Assembly (NCBI GenBank): GCA_041397775.1
Contig: JAWKWB010000004.1
Span: forward strand, 124,001 to 188,000
DNA: 64,000 nt
Origin: Ga0077555 sp041397775
Lineage (GTDB): Bacteria; Pseudomonadota; Alphaproteobacteria; Rhizobiales; Hyphomicrobiaceae
Direction: 5' to 3'
Of the stretch, positions 53,637 to 62,405 are shown piece by piece; within the stretch, counting starts at the first letter, position 1, and every line of letters starts with the position of its first letter. Under the pieces are notes generated by a model that saw nothing but the letters and a program-made list of their open reading frames with translations, made no database searches and was not told where the DNA came from. The position numbers and the translations under genes are program-made.

Positions 53637-54482
53637 TTACTGGAAACGGTCGATCATGTACTCCTGCCAGCGCTTCTCGCCGACGAGGCAATCGACGTGG
53701 CCGATGCCCGGTGGGGCCTGCGTGCGCATGAACCGTGGCGCGGGCTGCGGCGTGCGGCCCGAGATCTCCAGGATCAGCTTCTTGCGGATCGCGGTGGCGA
53801 ACTCCGATTTGTCGCGGACGGGGAGGGAGAACGCGCCGGGCCCGCCGATCACGCATTCCGCGTAGTAGGCGTCGAGGTTCGGGATATCGAAACCCGAAAA
53901 TTCGCCGCCGCTCTTCAGCAGCAGCGGCAAGCCGTTGACGACGATGCCCGCGCCGAGCGCCAGATCGCGCGATTCGCGCACAGGGCGGCCGGAATTGTTC
54001 GGGCCGTCGCCGGACACGTCGATGACCCGGCGCTGCGCCCTGTAGGGGGCCGTTGCGAGCGTGCGGGCGGCGTAGTCCAGCGCGCCGGAAATCGAGGTGC
54101 GACGATGCCGGGAGATGGGTCTGGCAGCCAGGGCGTCCGCGAAGGCCTGGGCCGCAGCGGGGCCATCGAGCATGGTCCAGGGCACGACGGTCTTCTGGAT
54201 TTCGACGCCCGCCCACTCCACATAGGTCACGGCGATCCGCCCGAGGAGGCCGCTGCCGATGGCGTTCCACACAGCCGGATCGCGGAAGGCGCCGACATAA
54301 CCGTCGCGCTGGAGCTGCTGCTCTTCGAGATCCATCGACAATGAAATATCGACAGTGAGCACAAGGGCGAGGTCGACCTCGACAGGGGTGGTGCGCGTCT
54401 GGGCGGGGGCTTGAGAGGAATAGAGCGACATCGCGCAAACGAACGCCGACGATAGACTGGAAATTCGCAATCCGTAGCCCAT
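53637..54482 (-). CDS. DUF1194 exported protein
   Basis: A 281-residue protein from the ATG at 54482 (MGYGLRISSLSSAFVCAMSL), with a signal peptide that ends near AQT. The core has VDLALVLTVDISLSMDLEEQ, a VWA-like metal-site DxSxS, and RRVIDVSGDGPNNSGRP and FSGFDIPNLDAYYAECVIG, the DUF1194 pattern of alphaproteobacteria. A periplasmic von Willebrand A-like binding role is inferred; the ligand is unknown. Confidence 0.85.
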   Translation of the reverse strand: MGYGLRISSLSSAFVCAMSLYSSQAPAQTRTTPVEVDLALVLTVDISLSMDLEEQQLQRDGYVGAFRDPAVWNAIGSGLLGRIAVTYVEWAGVEIQKTVVPWTMLDGPAAAQAFADALAARPISRHRRTSISGALDYAARTLATAPYRAQRRVIDVSGDGPNNSGRPVRESRDLALGAGIVVNGLPLLLKSGGEFSGFDIPNLDAYYAECVIGGPGAFSLPVRDKSEFATAIRKKLILEISGRTPQPAPRFMRTQAPPGIGHVDCLVGEKRWQEYMIDRFQ

Positions 54483-54651
54483 CTGCCAAGTCTCACATGT
54501 TGCACAAGTCCACAGGCCGGTTGGCAAACGCGATCCACAGGGAATTGCCACAAAATCGCGTGAAGCCCAACGGTTCCCCCAGCCGCGACGACCGGAGGAC
54601 TGGAGAATCGCCAAGCATCGGCGGTAGATAGCCCGGAGCAAGGGAGAGACT

Positions 54652-55653
54652 ATGGCAAGTGAGCTTCACAGCGCGATGTCCGATGCGGCCGCAGCCGCAA
54701 TCGAAGCTGCCGCGCGCACCCTCGAGATCGAGGCAGAGGGGCTGGCTGCCCTGCGTGGGCTGCTGAACGACGGGTTGGGCGCGCCCTTCGCGAAGGCCGT
54801 GGACCTGCTGCGCGGGGCCAAGGGCCGTGTCATCGTCACCGGCATCGGCAAGTCCGGCCACATCGGCCAGAAGATCGCGGCGACGTTCGCGTCGACCGGA
54901 ACGCCGTCCTTCTTCGTGCATCCCTCCGAGGCGGCGCACGGCGATCTCGGGATGATCATGCGTGACGATGCCATTCTGGCGCTGTCGTGGTCGGGCGAAA
55001 CGGTGGAGCTGACGGGCATCATCACCTATTCGCGGCGCTTTGCCGTGCCGCTGATCGCGATCACGGCCGGTGGCAATTCGGCGCTGGGCCGCGCGGCCGA
55101 CGTGGTGCTCGAGCTGCCGCGCGCCAAGGAAGCCTGCCCGCACGGCCTTGCCCCCACCACCTCGACGACGATGCAACTGGCGCTGGGGGATTGCCTCGCC
55201 ATCGCCCTGCTCGAAGCCAAAGGCTTCACCGCACACGATTTCAAGGTCTTCCATCCCGGCGGATCCCTTGGCGCGCAGCTCAAGCTCGTCGGCGACCTGA
55301 TGCACAAGGGCGATGCCCTGCCGCTCGTGGCCACGGACACGGCCATGAGCGACGTGATCGTGACCATGACCGCCAAGAGCTTCGGCTGCGTGGGCGTGGT
55401 CGATCCGAGCGGCCGGCTGGTCGGCATGATCACGGACGGCGACTTGCGCCGGCACATGGGCGACGGCCTGCTTTCGGCCGACGCCTCGCGGATCATGACC
55501 CGCGGCCCCAACACGTTGAACCCACAGATGCTGGCGTCTGCCGCACTCGAGCAGATCAACGGCCTGAAGCGTACACAGATGTTCGTGGTGGAGGATGGCC
55601 GCCCCGTGGGTATCGTCCACGTCCACGACCTGATCCGCGCCGGCGTGGTCTAG
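54652..55653 (+). CDS. kdsD: D-arabinose-5-phosphate isomerase
   Basis: A 333-residue SIS-CBS protein. The SIS domain has VIVTGIGKSGHIGQKIAATF, SEAAHGDLGM and LSWSGETVELTGII, and GLAPTTSTTMQLALGDCLAI is typical of the KdsD/KpsF family. Two CBS domains follow (FGCVGVVDPSGRLVGMITDG; TQMFVVEDGRPVGIVHVHDL). It makes arabinose-5-phosphate from ribulose-5-phosphate for Kdo of lipopolysaccharide. Its stop codon TAG belongs to the CTAG at the left end of hairpin element A1. Confidence 0.9.
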   Translation: MASELHSAMSDAAAAAIEAAARTLEIEAEGLAALRGLLNDGLGAPFAKAVDLLRGAKGRVIVTGIGKSGHIGQKIAATFASTGTPSFFVHPSEAAHGDLGMIMRDDAILALSWSGETVELTGIITYSRRFAVPLIAITAGGNSALGRAADVVLELPRAKEACPHGLAPTTSTTMQLALGDCLAIALLEAKGFTAHDFKVFHPGGSLGAQLKLVGDLMHKGDALPLVATDTAMSDVIVTMTAKSFGCVGVVDPSGRLVGMITDGDLRRHMGDGLLSADASRIMTRGPNTLNPQMLASAALEQINGLKRTQMFVVEDGRPVGIVHVHDLIRAGVV

Positions 55654-55728
55654 TGTAGCGCATCTGACGTTTGGTACCCGCCAGCGGCTGGGTCGTCGAC
55701 CAAACGTCAGATGTAAAAGCTACACTAG
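55650..55728. repeat. Hairpin element A1
   Basis: A 79-bp element bounded by CTAG. Outer arms are CTAGTGTAGC/GCTACACTAG (10 bp) and inner arms CATCTGACGTTTGGT/ACCAAACGTCAGATG (15 bp), both perfect. It supplies the kdsD stop codon. It is the first of four alternating elements A1-B1-A2-B2. Confidence 0.8.
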
Positions 55729-55741
55729 AAACAATTGGTTC

Positions 55742-55813
55742 CTAGTGTTCCCTTTGGTTCCGACATTTGCACGCGGACGAACTGCAAGGGATGCAAATGT
55801 CGGAACCGGAACA
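55742..55813. repeat. Hairpin element B1
   Basis: It begins CTAGTGTTCC. Arms GGTTCCGACATTTGCA/TGCAAATGTCGGAACC are perfect over 16 bp, with outer TGTTCC/GGAACA. The right CTAG has been lost. It resembles element B2 in layout. Confidence 0.75.
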
Positions 55814-55885
55814 GCATACCGACCCCATTCGTCCCGGAGGCGTCCGGCAGGCGCGGGCCCGGCTTCACTTTGCCGCGCTGAGCTA

Positions 55886-55964
55886 CTAGTGTAGCGCATC
55901 AGACGTTTGGTACCCACTCGCGGCTTGGCTCGTGACCAAACGTCTGATGCAAGAGCTACACTAG
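55886..55964. repeat. Hairpin element A2
   Basis: A 79-bp copy of A1, with the same CTAGTGTAGC/GCTACACTAG outer arms. The inner arm is CATCAGACGTTTGGT/ACCAAACGTCTGATG: one base differs from A1 in each arm, in a compensated way, so pairing is kept. Confidence 0.8.
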
Positions 55965-55977
55965 AAACATATAGCTA

Positions 55978-56054
55978 CTAGTGTTCCTTCTGGCTCCGAC
56001 AATTGCTCCAGAGTACGATGCACGGGGAACCAAGTGTCGGAGCCGGAACACTAG
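55978..56054. repeat. Hairpin element B2
   Basis: A 77-bp element bounded by CTAG on both sides. Arms CTAGTGTTCC/GGAACACTAG pair over 10 bp, with inner GGCTCCGACA/TGTCGGAGCC. The base changes against B1 are again paired on both arms. Confidence 0.75.
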
Positions 56055-56107
56055 TGTGTCGCCTCCCGATGTAACGAGGCGCGCGATGGAAGCCGGGAGC
56101 GAAGAGC

Positions 56108-57157
56108 GTGACAATCAAGGATGGTGTCGTCGCCGCGATCGGCAATACGCCGCTGATCAAGCTGAAGCGCGCCTCGGAGGCGACCGGCTGCACGATTCTC
56201 GGCAAGGCCGAGTTCATGAACCCAGGTCAGTCCGTCAAGGATCGGGCTGCACTCTATATCATCAAGGATGCCGTCAAGCGCGGCCTCCTGAAGCCCGGCG
56301 GCACCATCGTGGAGGGCACGGCGGGGAACACGGGCATCGGATTGGCCGTGGTCGGCAATGCGCTGGGCTTCAAGACGGTCATCGTCATTCCCGAAACGCA
56401 GAGCCAGGAGAAGAAGGACACGCTGCGGCTGCTCGGCGCCCAGCTCGTCGAGGTGCCCGCGGTCGCCTACAAGAACCCCAACAACTACGTGAAATACTCC
56501 GCTCGTCTCGCCGAGGCACTCGCCGAGAGCGAGGCCAACGGCGCCATCTGGGCGAACCAGTTCGACAACGTCGCCAACCGCGAAGCCCATATCGTGACGA
56601 CTGCGGAAGAGATCTGGTCGCAGACCCAGGGCGCGGTGGACGGCTTTCGTCTCGGCCGTGGGCTCGGGGGCACGCTGGCAGGCGTCTCGATGGGGCTGAA
56701 GGCCCGCAATCGCGATATCCAGATCGCGCTCGCCGATCCGCCGGGCGCTGCGCTCCATTCCTACTACACCACGGGAGAGCTCAAGGCCGAGGGATCGTCG
56801 ATCACCGAGGGCATCGGCCAGGGCCGCATCACCAAGAACCTCGAGGGCGCGGTCGTCGATCATTCCTATCTGGTGCCAGACGCCGACATGGCGCGCATCG
56901 TCTTCGACCTTCTCGCGGAGGAGGGGCTATGCCTGGGCACGTCGTCGGGCGTCAACGTGGCTGGGGCGATCGCGCTCGCCAAGGAACTGGGGCCAGGCAA
57001 GACGATCGTCACCGTGCTGTGCGATCATGGCACGCGCTACCAGTCGAAGCTCTTCAATCCGGTCTTCCTGCGCGAAAAGGGGCTGCCCGTGCCGTCGTGG
57101 CTCGATACGCCGCCGCCCGCGCCGCCTAGCGTCTTCGTCGATCCCGAGAAAGCCTGA
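56108..57157 (+). CDS. cysK: Cysteine synthase A
   Basis: A 349-residue PLP enzyme from a GTG at 56108. It has the PLP-lysine region NPGQSVKDRAALYII, the substrate loop EGTAGNTGIGLAVVG, and the phosphate-binding GTSSGVN. It is about 30 residues longer than typical CysK, with an insertion near residue 140, which is closer to the long CysK/cystathionine-beta-synthase-like group. It makes cysteine from O-acetylserine and sulfide. It is followed closely by the alanyl-tRNA editing gene and lies just after the hairpin series. Confidence 0.9.
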   Translation: MTIKDGVVAAIGNTPLIKLKRASEATGCTILGKAEFMNPGQSVKDRAALYIIKDAVKRGLLKPGGTIVEGTAGNTGIGLAVVGNALGFKTVIVIPETQSQEKKDTLRLLGAQLVEVPAVAYKNPNNYVKYSARLAEALAESEANGAIWANQFDNVANREAHIVTTAEEIWSQTQGAVDGFRLGRGLGGTLAGVSMGLKARNRDIQIALADPPGAALHSYYTTGELKAEGSSITEGIGQGRITKNLEGAVVDHSYLVPDADMARIVFDLLAEEGLCLGTSSGVNVAGAIALAKELGPGKTIVTVLCDHGTRYQSKLFNPVFLREKGLPVPSWLDTPPPAPPSVFVDPEKA

Positions 57158-57161
57158 CCTG

Positions 57162-57881
57162 ATGACCGAGCAGCTCTACCGTTCCGACGCCTACCTGCGC
57201 GAGGCGCCAGCAACCGTGCTGGCCATCAACGAACGCGGCGGCATCGTGCTCGACAAGACGAATTTCTATGCGTCGGCCGGTGGCCAGCCCGGCGACCGCG
57301 GGGCGCTGCGGTTCGCCGACGGGGAATGCCCGATCCTCACCACCGTCTACGACGCCGACAAGGCCACGATCGTCCACGTTCCGGCCGAGGGGGCGACACC
57401 CCCCGCTGCCGGCAGCACCGTGACGGCCGTCCTCGACTGGGAGCAGCGCCACAAGTACATGCGCATGCACACGGCGCTGCATCTCGTGTGCAGCCTGGTG
57501 AAATTCCCCGTCACCGGCGGCCAGATCGGGGCGGAGGAAGGCCGGCTCGACTTCGATATCGAGGACGCCTCCGCCGTCGACAAGGACAAGCTGACGGCCG
57601 ACCTGAACGCGCTCGTGGCGGCTGATCATCCCGTGGGCGAACGCTGGATCACCGATGCGGAGCTGGAGGCCAATCCTGGTCTCGTGCGCACGATGTCGGT
57701 GAAGCCGCCGATGGGCTCGGGCCGTGTCCGCCTCGTCATGATCGGCGAGAACGGCTCGGTGGACCTGCAGCCGTGCGGCGGCACGCATGTCAGGCGCACG
57801 GGGGAGATCGGCCCGCTCGCCGTTTCCAAGATCGAGAAGAAGGGCAAGATCAACCGGCGCATCCGCGTCGTGTTCGCCTGA
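57162..57881 (+). CDS. AlaX-type alanyl-tRNA editing protein
   Basis: A 239-residue protein from the ATG at 57162 (MTEQLYRSDAYLREAPATVL). It has the editing-domain zinc ligands HTALH and CGGTH, with FYASAGGQPGDRG at the start. AlaX proteins hydrolyse mischarged Ser-tRNA(Ala) in trans. It lies four bases after cysK, so the two are co-transcribed. Confidence 0.9.
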   Translation: MTEQLYRSDAYLREAPATVLAINERGGIVLDKTNFYASAGGQPGDRGALRFADGECPILTTVYDADKATIVHVPAEGATPPAAGSTVTAVLDWEQRHKYMRMHTALHLVCSLVKFPVTGGQIGAEEGRLDFDIEDASAVDKDKLTADLNALVAADHPVGERWITDAELEANPGLVRTMSVKPPMGSGRVRLVMIGENGSVDLQPCGGTHVRRTGEIGPLAVSKIEKKGKINRRIRVVFA

Positions 57882-57935
57882 CGGGCCGCCTCTTCGGCCG
57901 TTCAAAGCCAAGCAATCCAATAGGAAACCGACCGC

Positions 57936-58790
57936 ATGACCTCGTCGAAGTGGACCGTCTCCACCGAATGGCTCGCTGCCAACCTGAAGGCTGAGAACGT
58001 CGTCGTCGTCGACGGCTCCAAGCATCTGCCCACCACAGGCCGCGACGCGCGCAAGGAATTCGAGGCGGAGCACATCGAGGGCGCCCAGTATTTCGACATC
58101 GACGCCATCGCCGACAAGTCGAACCCGCTGCCGCACATGCTGCCGTCGGCCGAGCAGTTCGCCGCGCAGGTCGGTCAGATGGGCATCGGCAACGACACTC
58201 ACGTCGTCGTATACGACAGCGAGGGCATGTACTCGGCAGGGCGCGTGTGGTGGATGTTCCGCACCATGGGGCACGAGACCGTGTCGGTGGTGAACGGGGG
58301 CCTCAAGAAGTGGAAGGCGGAAGGCCGTGCGGTGACCGGCGCGCCGACGCTGGCGCCGGCTGCAAGATCCTTCAAGGCCACCTTCAACCCGGCCCGCGTG
58401 CGTGATGCCGCACAGGTGAAGGCGCTCATCGGCGACAATACCGTGCAGATCATCGATGCGCGGGCGGCCGCCCGTTTCGCAGGCACGGTGCCCGAGCCGC
58501 GCGCCGGCCTGCGCTCGGGCCACATCCCCTCTTCGCTGAGCCTGCCCTTCACGACGCTGCTCAATGCCGACGGGACGTTGAAGAGCGAAGCCGAGCTGCG
58601 CGCCATCTTCGAGGCGGCCGGCGTCGATGTCACGCGCCCGGCCGTTGCGAGCTGCGGCTCCGGCGTGACGGCGGGTGCCATCGCCTTCGCGCTGGCCCAG
58701 GTCGGCCAGACCGATGCCGCCGTCTACGACGGCTCCTGGTCGGAGTGGGGGGCGCGCACGGACCTGCCGATCGAAACGGGCAGCAACTGA
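57936..58790 (+). CDS. sseA: 3-mercaptopyruvate sulfurtransferase
   Basis: A 284-residue two-domain rhodanese. The first half is inactive; the second has VASCGSGVTAGAIAFAL with the CG(S/T)GVTA active-site loop of SseA-type enzymes. DGSWSEWGARTDLPI closes the domain. It transfers sulfur from 3-mercaptopyruvate to thiol or cyanide acceptors. It follows the cysK-AlaX pair and fits a sulfur-amino-acid group. Confidence 0.9.
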   Translation: MTSSKWTVSTEWLAANLKAENVVVVDGSKHLPTTGRDARKEFEAEHIEGAQYFDIDAIADKSNPLPHMLPSAEQFAAQVGQMGIGNDTHVVVYDSEGMYSAGRVWWMFRTMGHETVSVVNGGLKKWKAEGRAVTGAPTLAPAARSFKATFNPARVRDAAQVKALIGDNTVQIIDARAAARFAGTVPEPRAGLRSGHIPSSLSLPFTTLLNADGTLKSEAELRAIFEAAGVDVTRPAVASCGSGVTAGAIAFALAQVGQTDAAVYDGSWSEWGARTDLPIETGSN

Positions 58791-58836
58791 GGCGCACGAG
58801 GCCGCGGGGAGCGGTGAGCGCCGCTCCCGATCGTGC

Positions 58837-59547
58837 TCACCACGCATTCTGCAATCGCACGCGATGGCCGAAGCGGCGCTGGTCGGCCAGCCCGACCGGC
58901 CTGGCGATGCTCGGGCTCCTGCTGCGCACGAGCCGCAGCGCGCTGACGCTTTGGCGCACGGCCCGTTCGCTGCGGTCGCGGACGGCGACCGGTCCGGCGA
59001 GGGCCAGCACACGTGCGATCTCGGGTTCGCGGATGCCGAGGGCATCCAGGTGCGTCACGGTATTGACGAGGTAGTCCAGGTTGTTGCCGGACAGTCCGCG
59101 GGTTCCGCGCACGATCTCGGCCTGCTGGGCGACGCTGAAGCCGGACGCATAGGCGGGATGGCGCCGCTCCGCGATATAGGCGAGCGCGCGGGCATGGCGG
59201 GGGCCGTCGGCCGTTTCAACGACGATGGCCACGCGCGCTGCCCGGTAGACACCGTAGATCAGCTCGCGCTCCTGGAGATAGGCCACGGTGCGGGCGACCG
59301 TGTCGGGCGCCAGGCGATAGGCGATGCCGTGGCAGCTCAGGCCGCGGTCGAGCCCCAGCACGAGACCGGGACGTGCCGGCGTGCCGCGATGATGGGTGGA
59401 GCGGATGCACAAGGCGCGGTGGTATCCGGGAAGCGTCGCCCGGGTCCTCTCGACGAAGGGAAAGTCCGGGCGCCACATCAGCGAGCCGTAGCCGAAGACC
59501 CAGAAGTCCGGCATTGCACCGCGCGCGGGTGCCTCCGCCCCGTTCAT
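58837..59547 (-). CDS. chaC: ChaC-type gamma-glutamylcyclotransferase
   Basis: A 236-residue protein from the ATG at 59547 (MNGAEAPARGAMPDF). It has the family start WVFGYGSLMWRPDF (the YGSL loop), GLVLGLDRGLSCHGIAYRLA and a later catalytic Glu region (YLQERELIYGVY). ChaC proteins split glutathione to 5-oxoproline and Cys-Gly. It begins just inside the stop side of tyrC and is probably co-transcribed with hisC-tyrC. Confidence 0.85.
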   Translation of the reverse strand: MNGAEAPARGAMPDFWVFGYGSLMWRPDFPFVERTRATLPGYHRALCIRSTHHRGTPARPGLVLGLDRGLSCHGIAYRLAPDTVARTVAYLQERELIYGVYRAARVAIVVETADGPRHARALAYIAERRHPAYASGFSVAQQAEIVRGTRGLSGNNLDYLVNTVTHLDALGIREPEIARVLALAGPVAVRDRSERAVRQSVSALRLVRSRSPSIARPVGLADQRRFGHRVRLQNAW

Positions 59548-59563
59548 GGCGTGGCCCCGCGGC

Positions 59564-60505
59564 TCAATCTTTCTTCGACGGCGCACCGGCGGTCGGCGTG
59601 CGCCCGAAGTTGGGGGCCGCCGAATCCTGGCCCGCCTGGATGATGCTGCGGCGAATGCCCCGTGCCTCCGTGAAGAGACGGAACAGTTCGTCGCCGTCGC
59701 CATAGCGGATCGATCGCTGCAGGTGGACGAGATCTTCCGTGAAGCGGCCGAGCATCTCGAGCACGGCCTCGCGATTGTTGAGGAATACGTCGCGCCACAT
59801 GGTCGGATCGGAGGCCGCGATGCGCGTGAAGTCGCGGAAGCCGCCGGCGGAGAACTTGATCACCTCGCTGTCGGTGACCCGCCCCAGATGCGCGGCGGTG
59901 TTGACGATGTTGAACGCGATCAGATGCGGCACGTGGCTGGTGATGCCCAGCACGAGGTCGTGATGATCCACCTCCATCGTCTCGACGTTCGAGCCGAGTG
60001 CCTGCCAGTAGGCCTTGAGCTTTGCGACGGCGGCTGGGTCGCTGCCCGGCAGGGGCGTGATGATGCACCAGCGGTTGTCGAACAGCTCCGCGAAACCCGA
60101 TTCGGGGCCCGAATGCTCGGTGCCGGCAATCGGGTGGCCCGGAATGAAGTGCACGCCCTCGGGAACGTGGGGGGCGACGTCGCGGACGATGGCGCCTTTC
60201 ACCGAGCCGACGTCGGTCAGGATGGTGCCCGGTGCCAGATGCGGGCCGATCTCCTTCGCCACCGCGCCGCAGGCGCCGACCGGCACGCACAGAATAACGA
60301 GATCGGCGCCCTTCACCGCTTCCGCCGCCGAGGCATAGGCGGCATCGACGAGGCCCAGGCGCAACGCCGTTTCGCGCGTCGCCGCCGTCTTGGCGGCGCC
60401 GACGATGCTGCGTGCGAGGCCCGCGCGCCGGGTCGCGTGGCTGATCGAGGAGCCGATCAGCCCGAGGCCGATCAGCGCGATCCGCTCGAACATCGGTTCA
60501 GCCAT
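59564..60505 (-). CDS. tyrC: Prephenate/arogenate dehydrogenase
   Basis: A 313-residue TyrA-type dehydrogenase (MAEPMFERIALIGLGLIGSS). The Rossmann glycine loop is GLGLIGSS; the active site has TDVGSVKGAIV and PGHPIAGTEHSGPE with the conserved His. The later HLIAFNIVNTAAH is typical. It makes tyrosine precursors by oxidising arogenate/prephenate. Its start overlaps the hisC stop by one base, a common gene order in alphaproteobacteria. Confidence 0.9.
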   Translation of the reverse strand: MAEPMFERIALIGLGLIGSSISHATRRAGLARSIVGAAKTAATRETALRLGLVDAAYASAAEAVKGADLVILCVPVGACGAVAKEIGPHLAPGTILTDVGSVKGAIVRDVAPHVPEGVHFIPGHPIAGTEHSGPESGFAELFDNRWCIITPLPGSDPAAVAKLKAYWQALGSNVETMEVDHHDLVLGITSHVPHLIAFNIVNTAAHLGRVTDSEVIKFSAGGFRDFTRIAASDPTMWRDVFLNNREAVLEMLGRFTEDLVHLQRSIRYGDGDELFRLFTEARGIRRSIIQAGQDSAAPNFGRTPTAGAPSKKD

Positions 60506-61614
60506 CACCGCGTGCCTTTCTGGAATTCCGCGAGTGCGGCGACCACGGCGCGGTTTTCGTCCGCCGTGCCGATCGTCATGCGCAACGCGTTCGGCAGGCC
60601 GTAGCCGGCCACGCGACGCATGATGATGCCGCGCGACTTCAGGAACTGGTCGGCCGCGATCGCACCCTTGGCTTCGTCCTCGGGGAAATGGATCAGGATG
60701 AAGTTGCCGACGCTGGGCGTCACGGTCAGGCCGATCTTCTCCAGCTCCGCCGTGGTCCAGGGCAGCCACTGCTCGTTGTGGGCAATGGATGCCTCGACGT
60801 GGGCCTTGTCGGCGATGGCAGCGACACCGGCCGCGATCGAGGGGGCCGTGATGTTGAAGGGTCCGCGGATGCGATTGAGCACGTCGGCGATGTGGCGGGG
60901 GCAATAGGCCCAGCCCAGGCGGAGTGCCGCCAGTCCATAGATCTTGGAGAACGTGCGGGTCATCACCGTGTTCTCGCTCGTCGCCACGAGTTCGAGGCCC
61001 GCTTCGTAGTCGTTGCGGCGGACGTACTCGGCATAGGCGGAATCGAGCACCAGAAGGATGTCGGAACGCAGCGCCGCATGCAGCCGCTTGACCTCCGAGA
61101 AGGGCACGTAGGTGCCCGTCGGATTGTTCGGGTTGTCGAGGAAGACGACCTTCGTGCGTGGCGTGACCGCTTCGAGGATGCGGTCGACGCTCGTGCGATG
61201 GTTCTCGCACTTCACGACCACGGGCTTGGCGCCGTTCGACAGGGTCACGATCTTGTAAACGAGGAAGCCGTGCTCCGTGAAAATGGCTTCGTCGCCCTCG
61301 CCCAGGTAGGCGTGCGCGAGCAGGTTCAAAAGCTCGTCGGAGCCGCAACCGCACACGATCCGCTCGGGATTGAGGCCGTAGGCGGAGGCGATCGCGTTGC
61401 GCAGCGCCGTGGCGCTGCCGTCGGGGTAGCGCTCGAGTTCCTTTGCGACCGTCTCGTAGGCGGCGATGGCCTGCCTGCTCGGACCGAGCGGCGTCTCGTT
61501 CGACGAGAGCTTGATGGGCTTCACGCCGCCCGGCACGGTGCTTTCACCGGGGACGTAGGGGGCGATGTCGAGGATGCCGGGCTTCGGGGTCGGAGCCATG
61601 GTGGGCTTGGACAT
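60505..61614 (-). CDS. hisC: Histidinol-phosphate/aromatic aminotransferase
   Basis: A 369-residue class-I PLP aminotransferase from the ATG at 61614 (MSKPTMAPTPKPGILDIAPY). It has KLSSNETPLGPS, FLDNPNNPTGTY, and the PLP lysine in TRTFSKIYGLAALRLGW. Members next to tyrC act in both histidine and aromatic amino acid synthesis. It is the first gene of a three-gene unit hisC-tyrC-chaC. Confidence 0.9.
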   Translation of the reverse strand: MSKPTMAPTPKPGILDIAPYVPGESTVPGGVKPIKLSSNETPLGPSRQAIAAYETVAKELERYPDGSATALRNAIASAYGLNPERIVCGCGSDELLNLLAHAYLGEGDEAIFTEHGFLVYKIVTLSNGAKPVVVKCENHRTSVDRILEAVTPRTKVVFLDNPNNPTGTYVPFSEVKRLHAALRSDILLVLDSAYAEYVRRNDYEAGLELVATSENTVMTRTFSKIYGLAALRLGWAYCPRHIADVLNRIRGPFNITAPSIAAGVAAIADKAHVEASIAHNEQWLPWTTAELEKIGLTVTPSVGNFILIHFPEDEAKGAIAADQFLKSRGIIMRRVAGYGLPNALRMTIGTADENRAVVAALAEFQKGTR

Positions 61615-61805
61615 GGGTGTTGCCTGAGATTGCCGAAAATAGCGGTGGATTTCGGCCCCTGTGATAGTCGAGCCGCAGCGGAATTGGAACCTGAAAGCGC
61701 GTGTGGCGGCGGCGGGCACGCACAACGCGCGATTCGTCCACCGGCAAAGGTGTCTTCGAGGGATTCCGCTTCCCGGCATCGATGGGGGCGCGTTATAGTA
61801 AATGG

Positions 61806-62315
61806 ATGCTTCAGGCACGCACCGACATACGTGTTCGCAAAGGAACACAGAAAGACGCCAGCGCCCTCGCGCAGCTCTTCCGGGAGGCGTGGGAGCTTGC
61901 CTATCGCGGTATCATTCCGCATCTCCACCTCGAAACGATGATCCGCCGCCGTGACCTGAAATGGTGGCAGAATACGATGCGCGGCGGCGACGGCATGCTC
62001 GTGCTGGAGGTGGCCGGGACGGTCGCGGGCTACGTCACGTTCGGTCGGGCGCGTGGGCGCGGCAAGACGCAAGGCGAGATCTACGAACTCTATCTCGCGC
62101 CGACCTACCAGGGCCTCGGCTTCGGCGAGCACCTGTTCGAGGCCGCCCGGTATGCCCTGGACGAGCGGCGTTTGAACGGCCTCATCGTCTGGGCGCTCGC
62201 CGAGAATACGGCGGCGTGCCAGTTCTACTGGCGCCGTGGCGGGCGCCCCGCCGGCAAGACGACCGATGCCATCGGCGGCGTGAAGCTCGAAAAAGTCAGC
62301 TATATCTGGAGCTGA
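61806..62315 (+). CDS. GNAT-family N-acetyltransferase
   Basis: A 169-residue GNAT protein (MLQARTDIRVRKGTQKDASA). The acetyl-CoA loop region is IYELYLAPTYQGLGFGEHLF, and NTAACQFYWRRGGRP is the usual C-terminal part. It is divergent from hisC. The substrate is not evident. Confidence 0.85.
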   Translation: MLQARTDIRVRKGTQKDASALAQLFREAWELAYRGIIPHLHLETMIRRRDLKWWQNTMRGGDGMLVLEVAGTVAGYVTFGRARGRGKTQGEIYELYLAPTYQGLGFGEHLFEAARYALDERRLNGLIVWALAENTAACQFYWRRGGRPAGKTTDAIGGVKLEKVSYIWS

Positions 62316-62405
62316 AGCCGGCAAGCCCCATGCTACAGGCTTGACGCTGCACTCGATGGGGCGGGTGCGGCCAACCGCACTTTTCCGCTACCCCTTCGCA
62401 TCGGA

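Noticed and set aside
57126..59045. 639-codon minus-strand open frame
   Set aside because: Antisense of the AlaX and sulfurtransferase genes; no family pattern.
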